Part shown: positions 1 to 13,335 of the stretch, piece by piece
Position numbering within the stretch: the first letter of the stretch is position 1
How the letters are laid out: the number at the start of each line of letters is the position of its first letter
Assembly: GCF_014648115.1 (NCBI RefSeq)
Contig: NZ_BMQM01000007.1
Coordinates: forward strand, 1 to 64,000
From: Deinococcus seoulensis
GTDB lineage: Bacteria; Deinococcota; Deinococci; Deinococcales; Deinococcaceae
Length of the DNA: 64,000 bases
Direction: 5' to 3'
Program-made: the position numbers and the translations under genes
The notes under the pieces: generated by a model
The model's input: only the letters and a program-made list of their open reading frames with translations
Told to the model about the DNA's origin: nothing
Database searches by the model: none

Positions 1-6
1 CAATGA

Positions 7-62
<56 letters not shown>

Positions 63-87
63 CACCGCTGCCTACGGGCAGCGTCAC

Positions 88-1498
<1,411 letters not shown>

Positions 1499-1858
1499 GT
1501 GACCTGCCGCCCACCGGACCGCGCTGGCACGCCCTGAACCCTGACAGTCTTCTTACAGGATTCGGGGGGTCCGCGCGGCGGTTCAGGGTGACCGGTGACC
1601 TTCATACCTTCGTCAGAAATAGGCAATGTCGCGTAACAAGGGCATTTTATGAGGCTCTCAGGCTTGACCCGGTCTCTTTCATGCTTGTATCATCCGCCTG
1701 ATCTGACAGTTCTCATCCGACAGGAAACGAGCGTCAGGTTGCGCGAGAGGGACACAGGACGGCGAACCACTCCGGGAGAGGAAACCCGGCAACTCGCCCC
1801 AACGTCAACTTCAGAGCCGGACGTGACTCCGACGCGCGACGACCTTTTGGGGGTTCAT
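1499..1858 (+). promoter_or_regulatory. tgt-slpA intergenic region with slpA promoter and long leader
   Basis: No gene is visible in this 360-nt stretch. CCCTGAACC (1532-1540) pairs with GGTTCAGGG (1580-1588) and could end the tgt transcript, but no T-run follows. TTGACC (1664-1669), an 18-nt spacer and TATCAT (1688-1693) form a good promoter. It would leave a leader of about 160 nt with several hairpins (for example CCGGGAGAGGAAACCCGG) before a G-rich Shine-Dalgarno close to the slpA ATG. Long structured leaders are usual for very abundant envelope proteins. Confidence 0.6.
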
Positions 1859-4864
<3,006 letters not shown>

Positions 4865-4902
4865 AGCCTGACCTGAATCCCGTCAGGGATTCACCTGAGA
4901 AG

Positions 4903-4926
4903 CCCCCGCCGCGTGCGGGGGTTTTT
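4903..4926 (+). terminator. Intrinsic terminator of slpA
   Basis: CCCCCGC (4903-4909) and GCGGGGG (4915-4921) form a 7-bp stem with a 5-nt loop, followed by TTTTT (4922-4926). Confidence 0.9.
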
Positions 4927-4987
4927 CCTGTCGGGTGCGGCGCTGGCTGTGCAGTCGGGTGCGGGGTGTGCCGTGCCGGTGAGCGGG

Positions 4988-4993
4988 TAGACT
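4988..4993 (+). promoter_or_regulatory. -10 box, leaderless start of ppaC
   Basis: TAGACT ends 6 nt before ATG 5000. This spacing puts the transcription start at or within a base of the start codon. Confidence 0.6.
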
Positions 4994-4999
4994 GAGGGT

Positions 5000-5944
5000 A
5001 TGCTTGCTGTTTTTGGTCACCTGAACCCGGATACCGATGCCATCACGGCCGCGCTGGTGTACGCGCGCCTGCTTGCCCGTCAGGGAGTGGACGCGCAGGC
5101 GTTCCGTCTGGGCGAACTGAATTTCGAGACGGCGTTCGTGCTGCGTGAAGCGGGCGTGGACGCCCCTGCGCTATTGCCGGCGCTGGAGGCGGGCGCGGCG
5201 GTGGCGCTGGTGGATCACAACGAGAGTGCGCAGTCCGCGCCGAACCTCGCGGAGTTGAACGTGACGCGCGTCGTGGATCACCACAAGCTGGGTGACCTGA
5301 GCACCGCGCAGCCGCCCTACCTGCGCTTCGAGCCGGTGGGCTGCACCGGGACGATCCTGCTGAAACTGCACCGTGAGGCGGGCCTGAGCGTGGAGCCGCT
5401 GGACGCCCGGTTGATGCTGAGCGCGGTTCTGAGCGACACGCTGCACTTCCGCAGCCCGACGACCACCCAGGAGGACCGTGACGCGGTGGCGTTCCTGGCG
5501 CCAGTGGCGGGCATCGAGGACGTGGAGGCCTACGCCCTGGCCATGTTCGCCGCCAAGAGCGACCTGGGTGACACGCCGGCCGAGGCGCTGCTGCGCATGG
5601 ATTACAAGGTGTTCCCGTTCGGTGATGTGGCCGCGCCGCAGCAGTGGGGGATCGGTGTGATCGAGACGACGAACCCGGCGTACGTGTTCGGTCGTCAGGC
5701 CGAGCTGCTGGCCGCCATGGCGGACGTGAAGGCCGCCGACGGACTGGCGGGCGTGCTGCTGAGCGTTGTGGATATCCTGAACGAGACGAACCGCACGCTG
5801 GTGCTGGGTGACGCGGAAGCGCAGGTGCTGAGTGGCGCGTTCGGCGTGAGTGTGGACGGGCCGGTCGCGGACCTGGGCGCGCGGATCAGCCGCAAGAAGC
5901 AGATCGTGCCGACACTCGAAGCGTACTTCGCGCCCCAGGGCTAA
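5000..5944 (+). CDS. ppaC: Manganese-dependent inorganic pyrophosphatase
   Basis: This is a family II (DHH superfamily) pyrophosphatase that hydrolyses PPi to phosphate in the cytosol and drives biosynthetic reactions forward. It has 314 residues, against a usual length of about 309. Metal-binding motifs are GHLNPDTDA (6-14), DHNE (72-75) and VDHHKLGD (DHH at 93-95). The C-terminal DHHA2 domain contains the substrate-binding SRKKQ segment near residue 297. The gene is monocistronic between the slpA terminator and an interspersed repeat that begins on the last base of its TAA stop. Confidence 0.95.
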   Translation: MLAVFGHLNPDTDAITAALVYARLLARQGVDAQAFRLGELNFETAFVLREAGVDAPALLPALEAGAAVALVDHNESAQSAPNLAELNVTRVVDHHKLGDLSTAQPPYLRFEPVGCTGTILLKLHREAGLSVEPLDARLMLSAVLSDTLHFRSPTTTQEDRDAVAFLAPVAGIEDVEAYALAMFAAKSDLGDTPAEALLRMDYKVFPFGDVAAPQQWGIGVIETTNPAYVFGRQAELLAAMADVKAADGLAGVLLSVVDILNETNRTLVLGDAEAQVLSGAFGVSVDGPVADLGARISRKKQIVPTLEAYFAPQG

Positions 5945-6078
5945 TACGGATTCCGTTTGTTTCGTTGACAACCCGGGAGGCCGCCGGGTTGCCAACTCCA
6001 CGTCCGGAACACGCCCAGCTCCCACTCGCATCCGTTCGGATTGAACGGCTTTATAAGCCATTTAATCGGAGTCCGTAT
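5944..6078 (+). repeat. Interspersed structured repeat, copy A
   Basis: This 135-nt element starts ATACGGATTCCG and ends CGGAGTCCGTAT, which are imperfectly complementary. An internal stem CAACCCGG/CCGGGTTG and a conserved CCACTCGCATCCG segment are present. Its first base is the last base of the ppaC stop codon. Related copies are at 19078, 44594, 57573 (inverted), 58373, 62402 and 63946 (inverted, cut by the window), with a remnant at 37469. Confidence 0.93.
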
Positions 6079-6158
6079 AAGGCGGCGGGGCCGGTGGGGA
6101 GGGGTTCAGGTGCCACGGGCCTGCACGCCTCCCCGCTGCCGTGACGGGGTGCGCGGCC

Positions 6159-6164
6159 TATGCT
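6159..6164 (+). promoter_or_regulatory. -10 box, leaderless start of folC
   Basis: TATGCT ends 6 nt before ATG 6171. It supports this start over the GTG at 6141. Confidence 0.6.
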
Positions 6165-6170
6165 GGGCGG

Positions 6171-7466
6171 ATGAGTGCAGGACGTGACGGCAGTGCAGAC
6201 GTGAGGGTTCAGGCGTGGCAGGCGGAACTGGAGTGGCTGTTCGCCCGGCAGCGGTTCGGGGTGCATCCGGGCCTGGGGCGGGTGCGGGCGCTGCTGGCGC
6301 GGCTGGGTGACCCGCAGCGGGCGTTCCGGACGGTGCTGGTGGGCGGCACGAACGGCAAGGGGTCCACGGCCGCCACGCTGGCCGCCATGCTGCGCGCGGG
6401 GGGGGTGCGGGCGGGCCTGTTCACCAGTCCGCACCTGACGCGGTTCACGGAACGGTTCGTGGTAGGCGGGCAGGAACTGCCGGAAGGGGTGGTCGCGGCG
6501 GCGCTGGCCCGCGTGCGCCCGGAGGCCGAGGTGGTCGGGGCGTCGTTCTTCGAGATCGTGACGGCGCTGGGTGCCCTGCTGTTTGCAGAGGCGGGCGTGC
6601 AGGTGGCCGTGATGGAGGTGGGGCTGGGCGGCCGCCTGGATTCCACGAACGCGCTGGACCCGGAGCTGAGTGTCGTGACGAACGTGGCGCTGGACCACAC
6701 GGAGTTCCTGGGGGACACGCTGGAGGCCATTGCAGGGGAGAAGGCCGGGATTCTGCGGGCGGGCCGTCCGGCGGTGGTGGGTGTCGCGCCGCAGGTGCAG
6801 GCCATCTTTGCGGCGCGGGGCGCGGACCTGTGGGCGCTGGACGATCACCTGACCGGCACGGAGCTGCGCGGCTGGCAGGGGGCGCAGGTGACGTTGCGCG
6901 GCCCCGCTGGCCCCCTGACCCTGCACACACCGCTGCTGGGGCTGCATGGGGCCCGTAACGCGACCCTGGCGGCCCTGGCGGCCCTGCGGCTGGGCCTGCC
7001 CGCAGAGGCCGTGACGCGCGGGGCGGCCGCCGCGCAGTGGCCGGGGCGGCTGGAGGCCATTCCCTGGCAGGGTGGGCGGGTGCTGCTGGACGGCGCGCAC
7101 AACCCGGACGGCGCACTGGCACTGGCCGCCGCACTGAGAGAGCTGGGTGTCGGGCCGCTGCCGCTGGTGTTCGGCGCGGCGGGCGACAAGGACATCAGCG
7201 GGGTGGCGGCGGCACTGCGCTCCTGCGCGTCCGAGGTGATCCTGACCCGCGCGGCCCTGAGCCCACGGGCGGCCGATCCGCAGGCACTGGCGCCCCTGTT
7301 CGCGGGGCTGCCGGTCACGGTGACGGACTCCCCGGCGGCGGCCCTGGACGCACTGGCGGCCCGGCAGGCGCCGCTGGCGCTGGTGTGCGGCAGCCTCTAC
7401 CTGCTGGGCGAGGTGCGGCCCCTGCTGCTGGGTGAGACCGCCGAGGCCCGCGAGCGCTGGCAGTAG
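6171..7466 (+). CDS. folC: Folylpolyglutamate synthase / dihydrofolate synthase
   Basis: This Mur-ligase-family enzyme adds glutamate to dihydropteroate or to tetrahydrofolates using ATP. The protein has 431 residues. Motifs are the P-loop VGGTNGKGST (about residues 57-66), TSPHLTRF, the metal/folate segment VMEVGLGGRLDSTNA, LDHTEFLG, and the C-terminal LLDGAHNPDGA. Whether both activities are present cannot be told from motifs alone. GTG 6141 would add ten residues, but the TATGCT box 6 nt before ATG 6171 argues for the shorter form. The gene lies just after interspersed repeat copy A and 63 nt before the carboxypeptidase gene, which has its own -10 box. Confidence 0.93.
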   Translation: MSAGRDGSADVRVQAWQAELEWLFARQRFGVHPGLGRVRALLARLGDPQRAFRTVLVGGTNGKGSTAATLAAMLRAGGVRAGLFTSPHLTRFTERFVVGGQELPEGVVAAALARVRPEAEVVGASFFEIVTALGALLFAEAGVQVAVMEVGLGGRLDSTNALDPELSVVTNVALDHTEFLGDTLEAIAGEKAGILRAGRPAVVGVAPQVQAIFAARGADLWALDDHLTGTELRGWQGAQVTLRGPAGPLTLHTPLLGLHGARNATLAALAALRLGLPAEAVTRGAAAAQWPGRLEAIPWQGGRVLLDGAHNPDGALALAAALRELGVGPLPLVFGAAGDKDISGVAAALRSCASEVILTRAALSPRAADPQALAPLFAGLPVTVTDSPAAALDALAARQAPLALVCGSLYLLGEVRPLLLGETAEARERWQ

Positions 7467-7516
7467 CAGCGGCGCCCGGCTGCTCCGCCAGATGGCCTAG
7501 GCGTGCCGGGCAGCGG

Positions 7517-7522
7517 TACCCT
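7517..7522 (+). promoter_or_regulatory. -10 box, leaderless start of M32 carboxypeptidase
   Basis: TACCCT ends 7 nt before ATG 7530. The GGAGGT that follows is only 1 nt from the ATG, too close to work as a Shine-Dalgarno, so leaderless initiation fits better. Confidence 0.5.
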
Positions 7523-7529
7523 GGAGGTC

Positions 7530-9065
7530 ATGACCACGCCTGACCAGACGGCCACCGATGCGCCCCTCACTCCGCCGGTCCACCCGACCATGCAGGCGCT
7601 CCGGCGCCGCCTGGGTCAGGTCAGCGACCTGAACGCCGCCGCCAGCCTGCTCTCCTGGGAGCAGGAGACCTTCATGCCCGAGGAGGCCGCCCCGGTACGC
7701 GGGCAGCAACTGGCGACCCTGGCGGGCCTGTCGCACGAACTGTTCACCGCACCAGATACGGGCGACCTGCTGACGGCCGCGCAGGCACAGGACGACACGG
7801 ACCGCGCCGTGGTGCGCGTGGCCCGCCGCGATCACGCCAGGGCCACCCGCCTGCCCACCGCGTTCGTCGAGGAGCAGACCCGCGCGCAGAACGAGGCGCA
7901 CCACGCCTGGATCGAGGCCCGCCGCCACAGTGATTTCGGGACGTTCGCGCCGCACCTGGAACGCATGATGGACCTCGCGCGCCGCCAGGCGGACCTGGTG
8001 GGGTTCGACGAGCATCCCTACGACGCCCTGATCGACGATTACGAGCCGGGCATGCGCGCCTCGCAGGTGCGGGCGGTGTTCGCGGACCTGCGCGACCGCA
8101 CGCTGCCGCTGCTGGAGCGAATCCGCGCGGCCGGGGACGCCGCCGACTACAGTGTCCTGACCCGCCCGTTCCCCCCGCAGGCTCAGAAGGACTTCGCGTG
8201 GCGCGTGGCAGGCGAGGCGTTCGGCCTGCAGGGCAGTTTCGCGCGGCAGGACGAGAGCGCACACCCGTTCCAGTCGAACTTCAGCCGCAGCGACATCCGC
8301 ATCACGACCCGCGTGGAGCCGTACTGGCCTGCCTGCCTGTTCGGTACCTGGCACGAGACCGGGCACGCCATGTACGAGCGGGGCGTGAGTGAACGCTGGG
8401 CGCGCACGCCGGTGTCGGCCGGGGCGAGCCTGGGCGTGCACGAGAGCCAGTCGCGGATGTTCGAGAACCTGCTGGCCCGCAGCCTCCCGTTCTGGGAGCG
8501 GTACTTCCCGCAGTTGCAGCAGGCCGCGCCCGCCGTGACCGAAGGTCTGGACGCCGGCGCCCTGTACCGCGCCGTGAACCGCGTGAACCCCAGCCTGATC
8601 CGCGTGGAGGCCGACGAGGTCACGTACAACTTCCACGTGATGCTGCGCTTCGAGCTGGAACTGGCACTGCTGGAAGGCAGTCTGGCCGTGCGGGACCTGC
8701 CGGACGCCTGGAACGAGAAGATGCAGGCGTACCTGGGCCTGACCCCGCCGGACGACGCGCGCGGCGTGTTGCAGGACATTCACTGGTCGGCCGGGCTGAT
8801 CGGGTACTTCCCGACGTACACGCTGGGGAACCTGCTGAGCGTGCAACTGCTGGAGGCCGCGCAGCGCGACCCGGCCGTGGCGCAGGGGGTGGCCGCCGCC
8901 GAGTACGGCCCGCTGCGCGCCTGGCTGGTCGAGCATGTGCACCAGCACGGGCGCAGCCTGACGCCCGCCGAACTGACCGTGCAGGCCACCGGGCAGGCCC
9001 TGAGCGCCGACCCGTACGTGGCGTACCTGCACCGCAAGTACGGCGAGATCTACAGCCTGGACTGA
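7530..9065 (+). CDS. Metallocarboxypeptidase Taq, peptidase family M32
   Basis: This is a cytosolic zinc carboxypeptidase of the family typified by the Thermus aquaticus enzyme, which removes C-terminal residues from peptides. It has 511 residues, the family's normal length. The zinc motif HETGH is at residues 275-279, inside the family signature TWHETGHAMYERG. The downstream HESQSRMFEN (His304, Glu305) supplies the third ligand region. DIRITTRVEP precedes the zinc motif, as in family members. It begins with an unstructured Thr/Pro-rich leader. An intrinsic terminator follows. Its physiological role is probably peptide turnover, which is inferred only. Confidence 0.93.
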   Translation: MTTPDQTATDAPLTPPVHPTMQALRRRLGQVSDLNAAASLLSWEQETFMPEEAAPVRGQQLATLAGLSHELFTAPDTGDLLTAAQAQDDTDRAVVRVARRDHARATRLPTAFVEEQTRAQNEAHHAWIEARRHSDFGTFAPHLERMMDLARRQADLVGFDEHPYDALIDDYEPGMRASQVRAVFADLRDRTLPLLERIRAAGDAADYSVLTRPFPPQAQKDFAWRVAGEAFGLQGSFARQDESAHPFQSNFSRSDIRITTRVEPYWPACLFGTWHETGHAMYERGVSERWARTPVSAGASLGVHESQSRMFENLLARSLPFWERYFPQLQQAAPAVTEGLDAGALYRAVNRVNPSLIRVEADEVTYNFHVMLRFELELALLEGSLAVRDLPDAWNEKMQAYLGLTPPDDARGVLQDIHWSAGLIGYFPTYTLGNLLSVQLLEAAQRDPAVAQGVAAAEYGPLRAWLVEHVHQHGRSLTPAELTVQATGQALSADPYVAYLHRKYGEIYSLD

Positions 9066-9076
9066 CAGCAACGTGA

Positions 9077-9112
9077 AAGGCCCCCGGTGCCGTTCACGCC
9101 GGGGGCCTTCTT
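9077..9112 (+). terminator. Intrinsic terminator of M32 gene
   Basis: AAGGCCCCCGG (9077-9087) and CCGGGGGCCTT (9099-9109) form an 11-bp perfect stem, followed by CTTCTTG. It also fits as the terminator of the convergent gene at 9129-9380. Confidence 0.85.
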
Positions 9113-9128
9113 GTGCCTTCTGGGTGGG

Positions 9129-9380
9129 TCAGCTGGCCTGCCGGCGTTCGGCGCGGGTGATCAGGTAGGCGCGTGCGGAGTTCAGCCATTTCTGCGCGAG
9201 GTCGCTGTGCGGGTGCCCGCGTTCACGCATGGCGCGTACGCCCTGCTGTAACTGCCGTTCCATGCGGCGCACGGCGACCAATCCGCCCTCGTTTTCCAGT
9301 TCGATGAAGGTGTTCAGCAGCGTGGTGGGGTGGGCGTGACCCAGGCGGATGCTTTCGGTGATGGTGTCCAGTGAGCGCAT
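9129..9380 (-). CDS. Conserved small protein of unknown function (83 aa)
   Basis: I do not recognise a family. The 83-residue product is charged and mostly helical by eye (for example TLLNTFIELENEGG, AVRRMERQLQQGVRAMRER), with no Cys and no membrane segment. AAGGAG lies about nine bases upstream of its ATG, so translation is well supported. It converges on the carboxypeptidase gene and shares the terminator between them. It is divergent from the ddrO leader region. A helical, possibly dimeric soluble protein is the most that can be said. Confidence 0.7.
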   Translation of the reverse strand: MRSLDTITESIRLGHAHPTTLLNTFIELENEGGLVAVRRMERQLQQGVRAMRERGHPHSDLAQKWLNSARAYLITRAERRQAS

Positions 9381-9745
9381 GGGAGGGCACTCCTTCCCGC
9401 CCGGTGGGCGGCGAGGTCGGTGGGGCCGTGAAGCGGTGGGGACTGTTAGGTGCGCTGGGAGCCGTTCGAACAGGTGTTCTGCTGGGGACGAATCCTTGGT
9501 CTGATTACGATCTTGGCAGATTGTAGCAGGAACGCATCAGGGGAGGCAAGAAGCTGTGCCGCGTATTCTGTATTGACCGTACCGACGGGCGGTGTTACAC
9601 TCCAACCAAGGCTGCCCCATTCTGCCCACAGGCAAACCCCGCCCGTGACCGGATACACAGCCCCAGGCGGCACGCGCCCCCGAGTCGGCACCCACCCGTG
9701 CCCGACCCCCGGCGTGAGGCCACGCCGCAGCCAAGGAGGTGAACA
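9381..9745 (+). promoter_or_regulatory. ddrO upstream region, no gene seen
   Basis: This 365-nt stretch contains an imperfect inverted repeat (9501-9529: ATTACGATCT and AGATTGTAGC around TGGC), the ddrO promoter, a C-rich leader of about 140 nt, and the ddrO Shine-Dalgarno AAGGAGGTGA (9733-9742). Short frames in it look like shadows. Confidence 0.6.
9566..9601 (+). promoter_or_regulatory. ddrO promoter with possible DdrO operator (RDRM-like)
   Basis: TTGACC (9573-9578), 17 nt and TACACT (9596-9601) with a TG two bases before the -10 form a strong extended promoter. Overlapping the -35 is TTCTG-N7-CGTAC (9566-9582). It has the geometry of the 17-bp radiation/desiccation response motif (TTATG-N7-CATAA) but matches only 4/5 and 3/5 half-site bases. 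The promoter is well supported. The operator is tentative. Confidence 0.55.
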
Positions 9746-10135
<390 letters not shown>

Positions 10136-10154
10136 CGTTCAGTGCCAATGCCGC

Positions 10155-10195
10155 ACGACAGGAACCGGAGCCTCACTGAGCTCCGGTTCTGTCGT
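10155..10195. terminator. Bidirectional terminator hairpin after ddrO
   Basis: ACGACAGGAACCGGAG (10155-10170) and CTCCGGTTCTGTCGT (10181-10195) pair over 15 bp with a single bulged G and a 10-nt loop. The hairpin sits between convergent ddrO and the minus-strand membrane protein gene. There is no long T-run on either side. Confidence 0.7.
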
Positions 10196-10218
10196 CCTGC
10201 CCCGCACGGCAGCCCTGA

Positions 10219-12036
10219 TCAGGCGGCCTGCGCCACTTCCAGCAGTTCCGGTCGTCCACGGGTCAGGAGCAGGGTCCCTGCGCCCCACGCTCCGCCCACC
10301 AGCGCGAGGGCGAAGGCCAGTGGCGGCGCACTCAGGGTGGCTGCCACAGCGCTCAGGCCGATCAGGGCGCCCACCGCGTCCGGCACCGGCAGTCGCACCC
10401 GCAGCGCCAGGGCGCGGCCCACGTCGTACGCGCTGACGCTCAGGCCCAGCGCGATCAGCAGCGCCGTCAGTGCCAGCGCGATCAGGGCCGGTCCCAGCAG
10501 GCCCGCCAGGGTCAGCCCGCAGGCCGGTCCCAGCAGCGCCGCGAGGGCCAGCACGCCCAGCGCCAGCGTCCGGACCGGCGCGTGCCGCTGCCGCCGCGCC
10601 AGCATCGGCGCCAACCCCGACACGAACAGCAGCAGCAGCGCCCCGCCGGTCAGGGTCACGAACACCTGCGGCCACGCCGCGCTGCCCAGCCACCCCAGCA
10701 CCGGACGGAACGCGGCGGCCGTCACGGCGGCCAGCCCCTGCGGCGCGCCCGTCTGCAGTGCGGCCCGGTCGTCCGGCGCGTGCCCCAGCAGGGCGTTCAC
10801 GCGCCCACTGACCTGCGCGCCGGCGTCACGGTGCACGTCGCCCAGCAGCGCGATCACCTCACCCTGCACCTGCGCGCCGGGCCGCAGGTACACGCTGCCA
10901 CCCACGTTGATCACGTTCCCGCGTACCGGTCCACTGACCTGCAGGTCCTGACCGAAGGTCACATTGCCGTGGCTGACCACCCCGTACAGGGCCGGCAGGG
11001 TCAGCGCGGCACTCAGCGTGAATGCCCCGGCGCCCAGCCGCTGCGTGAGCGGGCCGGGCCGCCAGCTGACCAGCGCGCTCGTGACCAGCAGCAGCGCCAG
11101 TCCCGCCACCGCCACCGGCGACACCTGCGCCAGCAGTGCCTGCGCGACCACCGCGCCCGCCGCGAGGTTCGGCCAGACGCTGGTCACGCCCATCAGGGTC
11201 AGGGCGACCATCAGCGACACCACCATGAACAGCGGGGCCGGATTGTGCCGCAGCGGCCGGTCCGGCGGGTTGAACGGCTCGGGCCGCAACGCGGCGGACC
11301 CAGATGCGGCGGACCCAGACGCGACGGCCCCCAATGCGGTTGCCCCGGAGGTTGCACCCAATGAGGTCGCGCTGCCGACGCTCTGCGCGCCAGGGTGGGC
11401 GGCAGGGAAGGGGAGAGGCGCACTTGCCCCCGCCCCGGTCTGGATGCTCTGTGGGCCGCCGGACGCAGCCTCACGGGCAATCCGGGCGGCCAGCTGCGCC
11501 GCCATGCTCCCCGCGCCGTCCGGGACAGGCCGGGGAGGCACGCTGCCGAGACGCACGGAACTGCTCACCTCGCCCGCCACCAGCGCCGCCACACTGACCG
11601 GCAGGGGCGGCACCGGCGCCAGCGCCGACCGAAGCGACACGTCCCGCCCCACGGCCGCCGCCACGCTCATCCCTGCCGGCAGCGGGGGAGGAGTCAGGCG
11701 CCGGTTCAGACTGACGCCGGTCGCCACGGCCTGCGCCACCGAGGCAGGCAGGTCCGGTGCAGGCGCGGCCAGCCACACGCTCCCCTGAATCTCACTGACC
11801 ACCAGCGCCGCCACACTGACCGGCAGCACCGGGGGCGGCAGGGACTGCACCAGCGTCACGCCGCGCGCCAGTTGCCGCCGCCACGCCCTGACCGGCGGGC
11901 CGGACGGATCGTTCTCCAGGCGCGCCAGCACGCCCTGACCGGCCGCGTCCAGGGTGCCGTCGGCCTCCTGGTGCAGCAGGTCCAGCCACGCCCGGTGCGC
12001 GTCGGCCGAAGCTGGATTGTGACGTTCTGCGCCCAT
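10219..12036 (-). CDS. Membrane protein with bactofilin-like repeat and N-terminal degenerate repeats
   Basis: This 605-residue protein has three parts. Residues 1 to about 50 resemble the cytoplasmic start of anti-sigma/zf-HC2 proteins, but without cysteines. Residues about 65-180 carry four degenerate repeats built on LPVSVAALV..EV..SVRL. After an Ala/Ser/Gly-rich linker there are hydrophobic segments, then a polymer-forming (bactofilin-like) beta-helix stretch around GNVTFGQDLQVSGPVRGNV and GSVYLRPGAQVQGEVIALLG, and a final block of transmembrane helices. The beta stretch placed between membrane helices suggests a surface- or membrane-associated scaffold. I do not recognise a named family. 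AAAGGGA precedes the ATG. The gene converges with ddrO and ends before the shared hairpin. Confidence 0.8.
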   Translation of the reverse strand: MGAERHNPASADAHRAWLDLLHQEADGTLDAAGQGVLARLENDPSGPPVRAWRRQLARGVTLVQSLPPPVLPVSVAALVVSEIQGSVWLAAPAPDLPASVAQAVATGVSLNRRLTPPPLPAGMSVAAAVGRDVSLRSALAPVPPLPVSVAALVAGEVSSSVRLGSVPPRPVPDGAGSMAAQLAARIAREAASGGPQSIQTGAGASAPLPFPAAHPGAQSVGSATSLGATSGATALGAVASGSAASGSAALRPEPFNPPDRPLRHNPAPLFMVVSLMVALTLMGVTSVWPNLAAGAVVAQALLAQVSPVAVAGLALLLVTSALVSWRPGPLTQRLGAGAFTLSAALTLPALYGVVSHGNVTFGQDLQVSGPVRGNVINVGGSVYLRPGAQVQGEVIALLGDVHRDAGAQVSGRVNALLGHAPDDRAALQTGAPQGLAAVTAAAFRPVLGWLGSAAWPQVFVTLTGGALLLLFVSGLAPMLARRQRHAPVRTLALGVLALAALLGPACGLTLAGLLGPALIALALTALLIALGLSVSAYDVGRALALRVRLPVPDAVGALIGLSAVAATLSAPPLAFALALVGGAWGAGTLLLTRGRPELLEVAQAA

Positions 12037-12109
12037 ACGTTCCCTTTACGTTGAACAGCCCCGCCGGGTTCCCGGACCTTCCTGCGGCCCGGCCGGCAGT
12101 CCCCCCGCC

Positions 12110-12595
12110 TCAGCTCACCCGGTCCGGCGCCACGAAATCGCCGCTCTTGCCGCCCGACTTGCTCAGCAGGCGCACGCCCGTGATCTCGATGGCCTTGCTG
12201 GCCGCCTTGAGCATGTCATACACGTTCAGCGCCGCGACCGTCACGGCCGTCAGGGCCTCCATCTCCACCCCGGTCGGCGCGGTCGTCCGGACGGTCGCCC
12301 GTACCCGCACGCCCGCCTCCTCCAGCGTCACCTGCACGTCCGCGCCCGTCACCGGAATCGGGTGGCACAGCGTCACCAGGTCCGCCGTGCGTTTACTGCC
12401 CGCCAGTCCGGCCAGCCGCGCCACGATCAGCGGGTCACCCTTGGGATTCGTGCCAGCCTCCAGCGCCGCGCGGGCCTCCGGCGGCAGGCGCACCCACGCC
12501 TCGGCACTCGCCTCGCGCGACGTGGCGACCTTACCGGTCACGTCCACCATGCGCGGCAACCCGTCACGGAAATGCGTCAGTTCCGGCGCGCTCAC
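12110..12595 (-). CDS. moaC: Cyclic pyranopterin monophosphate synthase
   Basis: MoaC converts the MoaA product (3',8-cyclo-7,8-dihydro-GTP) into cyclic pyranopterin monophosphate in molybdenum cofactor synthesis. The 161-residue length is typical. Diagnostic segments are MVDVTGK, the active-site LCHPIPV, and the [10 protein letters not shown]...YDMLKA region, with a C-terminal [11 protein letters not shown]. It starts with GTG one base after the yceD stop codon. The Shine-Dalgarno GGAGGA lies inside the end of yceD, so the two genes are translationally linked. No other molybdopterin genes are near. Confidence 0.95.
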   Translation of the reverse strand: MSAPELTHFRDGLPRMVDVTGKVATSREASAEAWVRLPPEARAALEAGTNPKGDPLIVARLAGLAGSKRTADLVTLCHPIPVTGADVQVTLEEAGVRVRATVRTTAPTGVEMEALTAVTVAALNVYDMLKAASKAIEITGVRLLSKSGGKSGDFVAPDRVS

Positions 12596-12596
12596 C

Positions 12597-13202
12597 TCAC
12601 TCCTCCGGCAGCTTCAGGTCCGCCAGGGACGCGAACGGATTCTGCTTGGCGTGCAGCGACCCCACCGGCGTTCCCAGGTCGTCGTCGATCTCCTCGACCG
12701 GCACCTGCGCCATGTGCTCGCACGGCCCCTCGTTCAGGTCGTGCCCGCACACCTGACACAGGCCCCGGCAGGCCTCGTCGTGCAGCACGCTCAGCGGCGC
12801 GCCCAGCAGCGTCGTCTCCGCGAGGTAGGCACTCAGGTCCAGGTCCGGATCGCCGAACACCAGCATCTCCTCGCCCGTCTCGGCCTCCTCCAGGAACGGT
12901 GCGTCCACCGACGGGTCGTACCGCAGCAGCGTGCCCAGCGTGATCTCCAGCGGCACATGCACTTCCCGCAGGCAGCGGGCGCACTCCATGACCAGCACCG
13001 GCTCGAACGTGCCCTGCAGGTACATCTCATTGCTGCCCAGAGCGTTGACATCCACCTCGAACGGCGCGGGCTCCGCGAAACGCAGCGTGTGCTGCGCGCG
13101 GCCCTGCTCGTACTGGAGGTGATCAAGGTTGCCTTCCACGTGCGCGTCCTCGGTGGAGGAACGCAGCAGGGAACCCAGGTGAATACGAGGTGAATCCGTC
13201 AT
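12597..13202 (-). CDS. YceD/DUF177 family protein
   Basis: YceD-family proteins are linked to 23S rRNA accumulation and usually precede rpmF. Here rpmF is not adjacent and moaC follows instead. The 201-residue product has the family's cysteine sites: CARCLREV in the middle and [17 protein letters not shown] towards the C-terminus, probably a zinc site. The open frame extends 23 codons further upstream, but TATCAT lies 6 nt before ATG 13202, so I place a leaderless start there. The function in ribosome assembly is inferred from the family. Confidence 0.88.
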   Translation of the reverse strand: MTDSPRIHLGSLLRSSTEDAHVEGNLDHLQYEQGRAQHTLRFAEPAPFEVDVNALGSNEMYLQGTFEPVLVMECARCLREVHVPLEITLGTLLRYDPSVDAPFLEEAETGEEMLVFGDPDLDLSAYLAETTLLGAPLSVLHDEACRGLCQVCGHDLNEGPCEHMAQVPVEEIDDDLGTPVGSLHAKQNPFASLADLKLPEE

Positions 13203-13208
13203 ACCCAC

Positions 13209-13214
13209 ATGATA
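13209..13214 (-). promoter_or_regulatory. -10 box, leaderless start of yceD-moaC
   Basis: On the minus strand TATCAT is followed by 6 nt (GTGGGT) and ATG 13202. Confidence 0.6.
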
Positions 13215-13240
13215 GGCCCGCCGGGCTGACAGAACCCTGC

Positions 13241-13286
13241 CGCCACACCCAAAGTGCCCCGGCCGCCACACCCGGAGTGCCCTGCG
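13241..13286. repeat. Tandem 23-bp repeat, two copies
   Basis: CGCCACACCC-N-AGTGCCC units begin at 13241 and 13264 and differ at a few positions. They are followed to 13345 by degenerate CCAG/GGCC-rich sequence between yceD and the RmlA-like gene. No function is evident. Confidence 0.7.
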
Positions 13287-13335
13287 CAGATCAGGCCAGC
13301 CCAGACCGGCCCAGACCCGGCCAGTTCAGATCAGT

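Noticed and set aside
5944..6078. Interspersed repeats as insertion sequences or tRNA-like genes
   Set aside because: At about 135 nt with no coding capacity and no cloverleaf they are neither. The complementary ends do suggest a mobile past, so they are listed as repeats.
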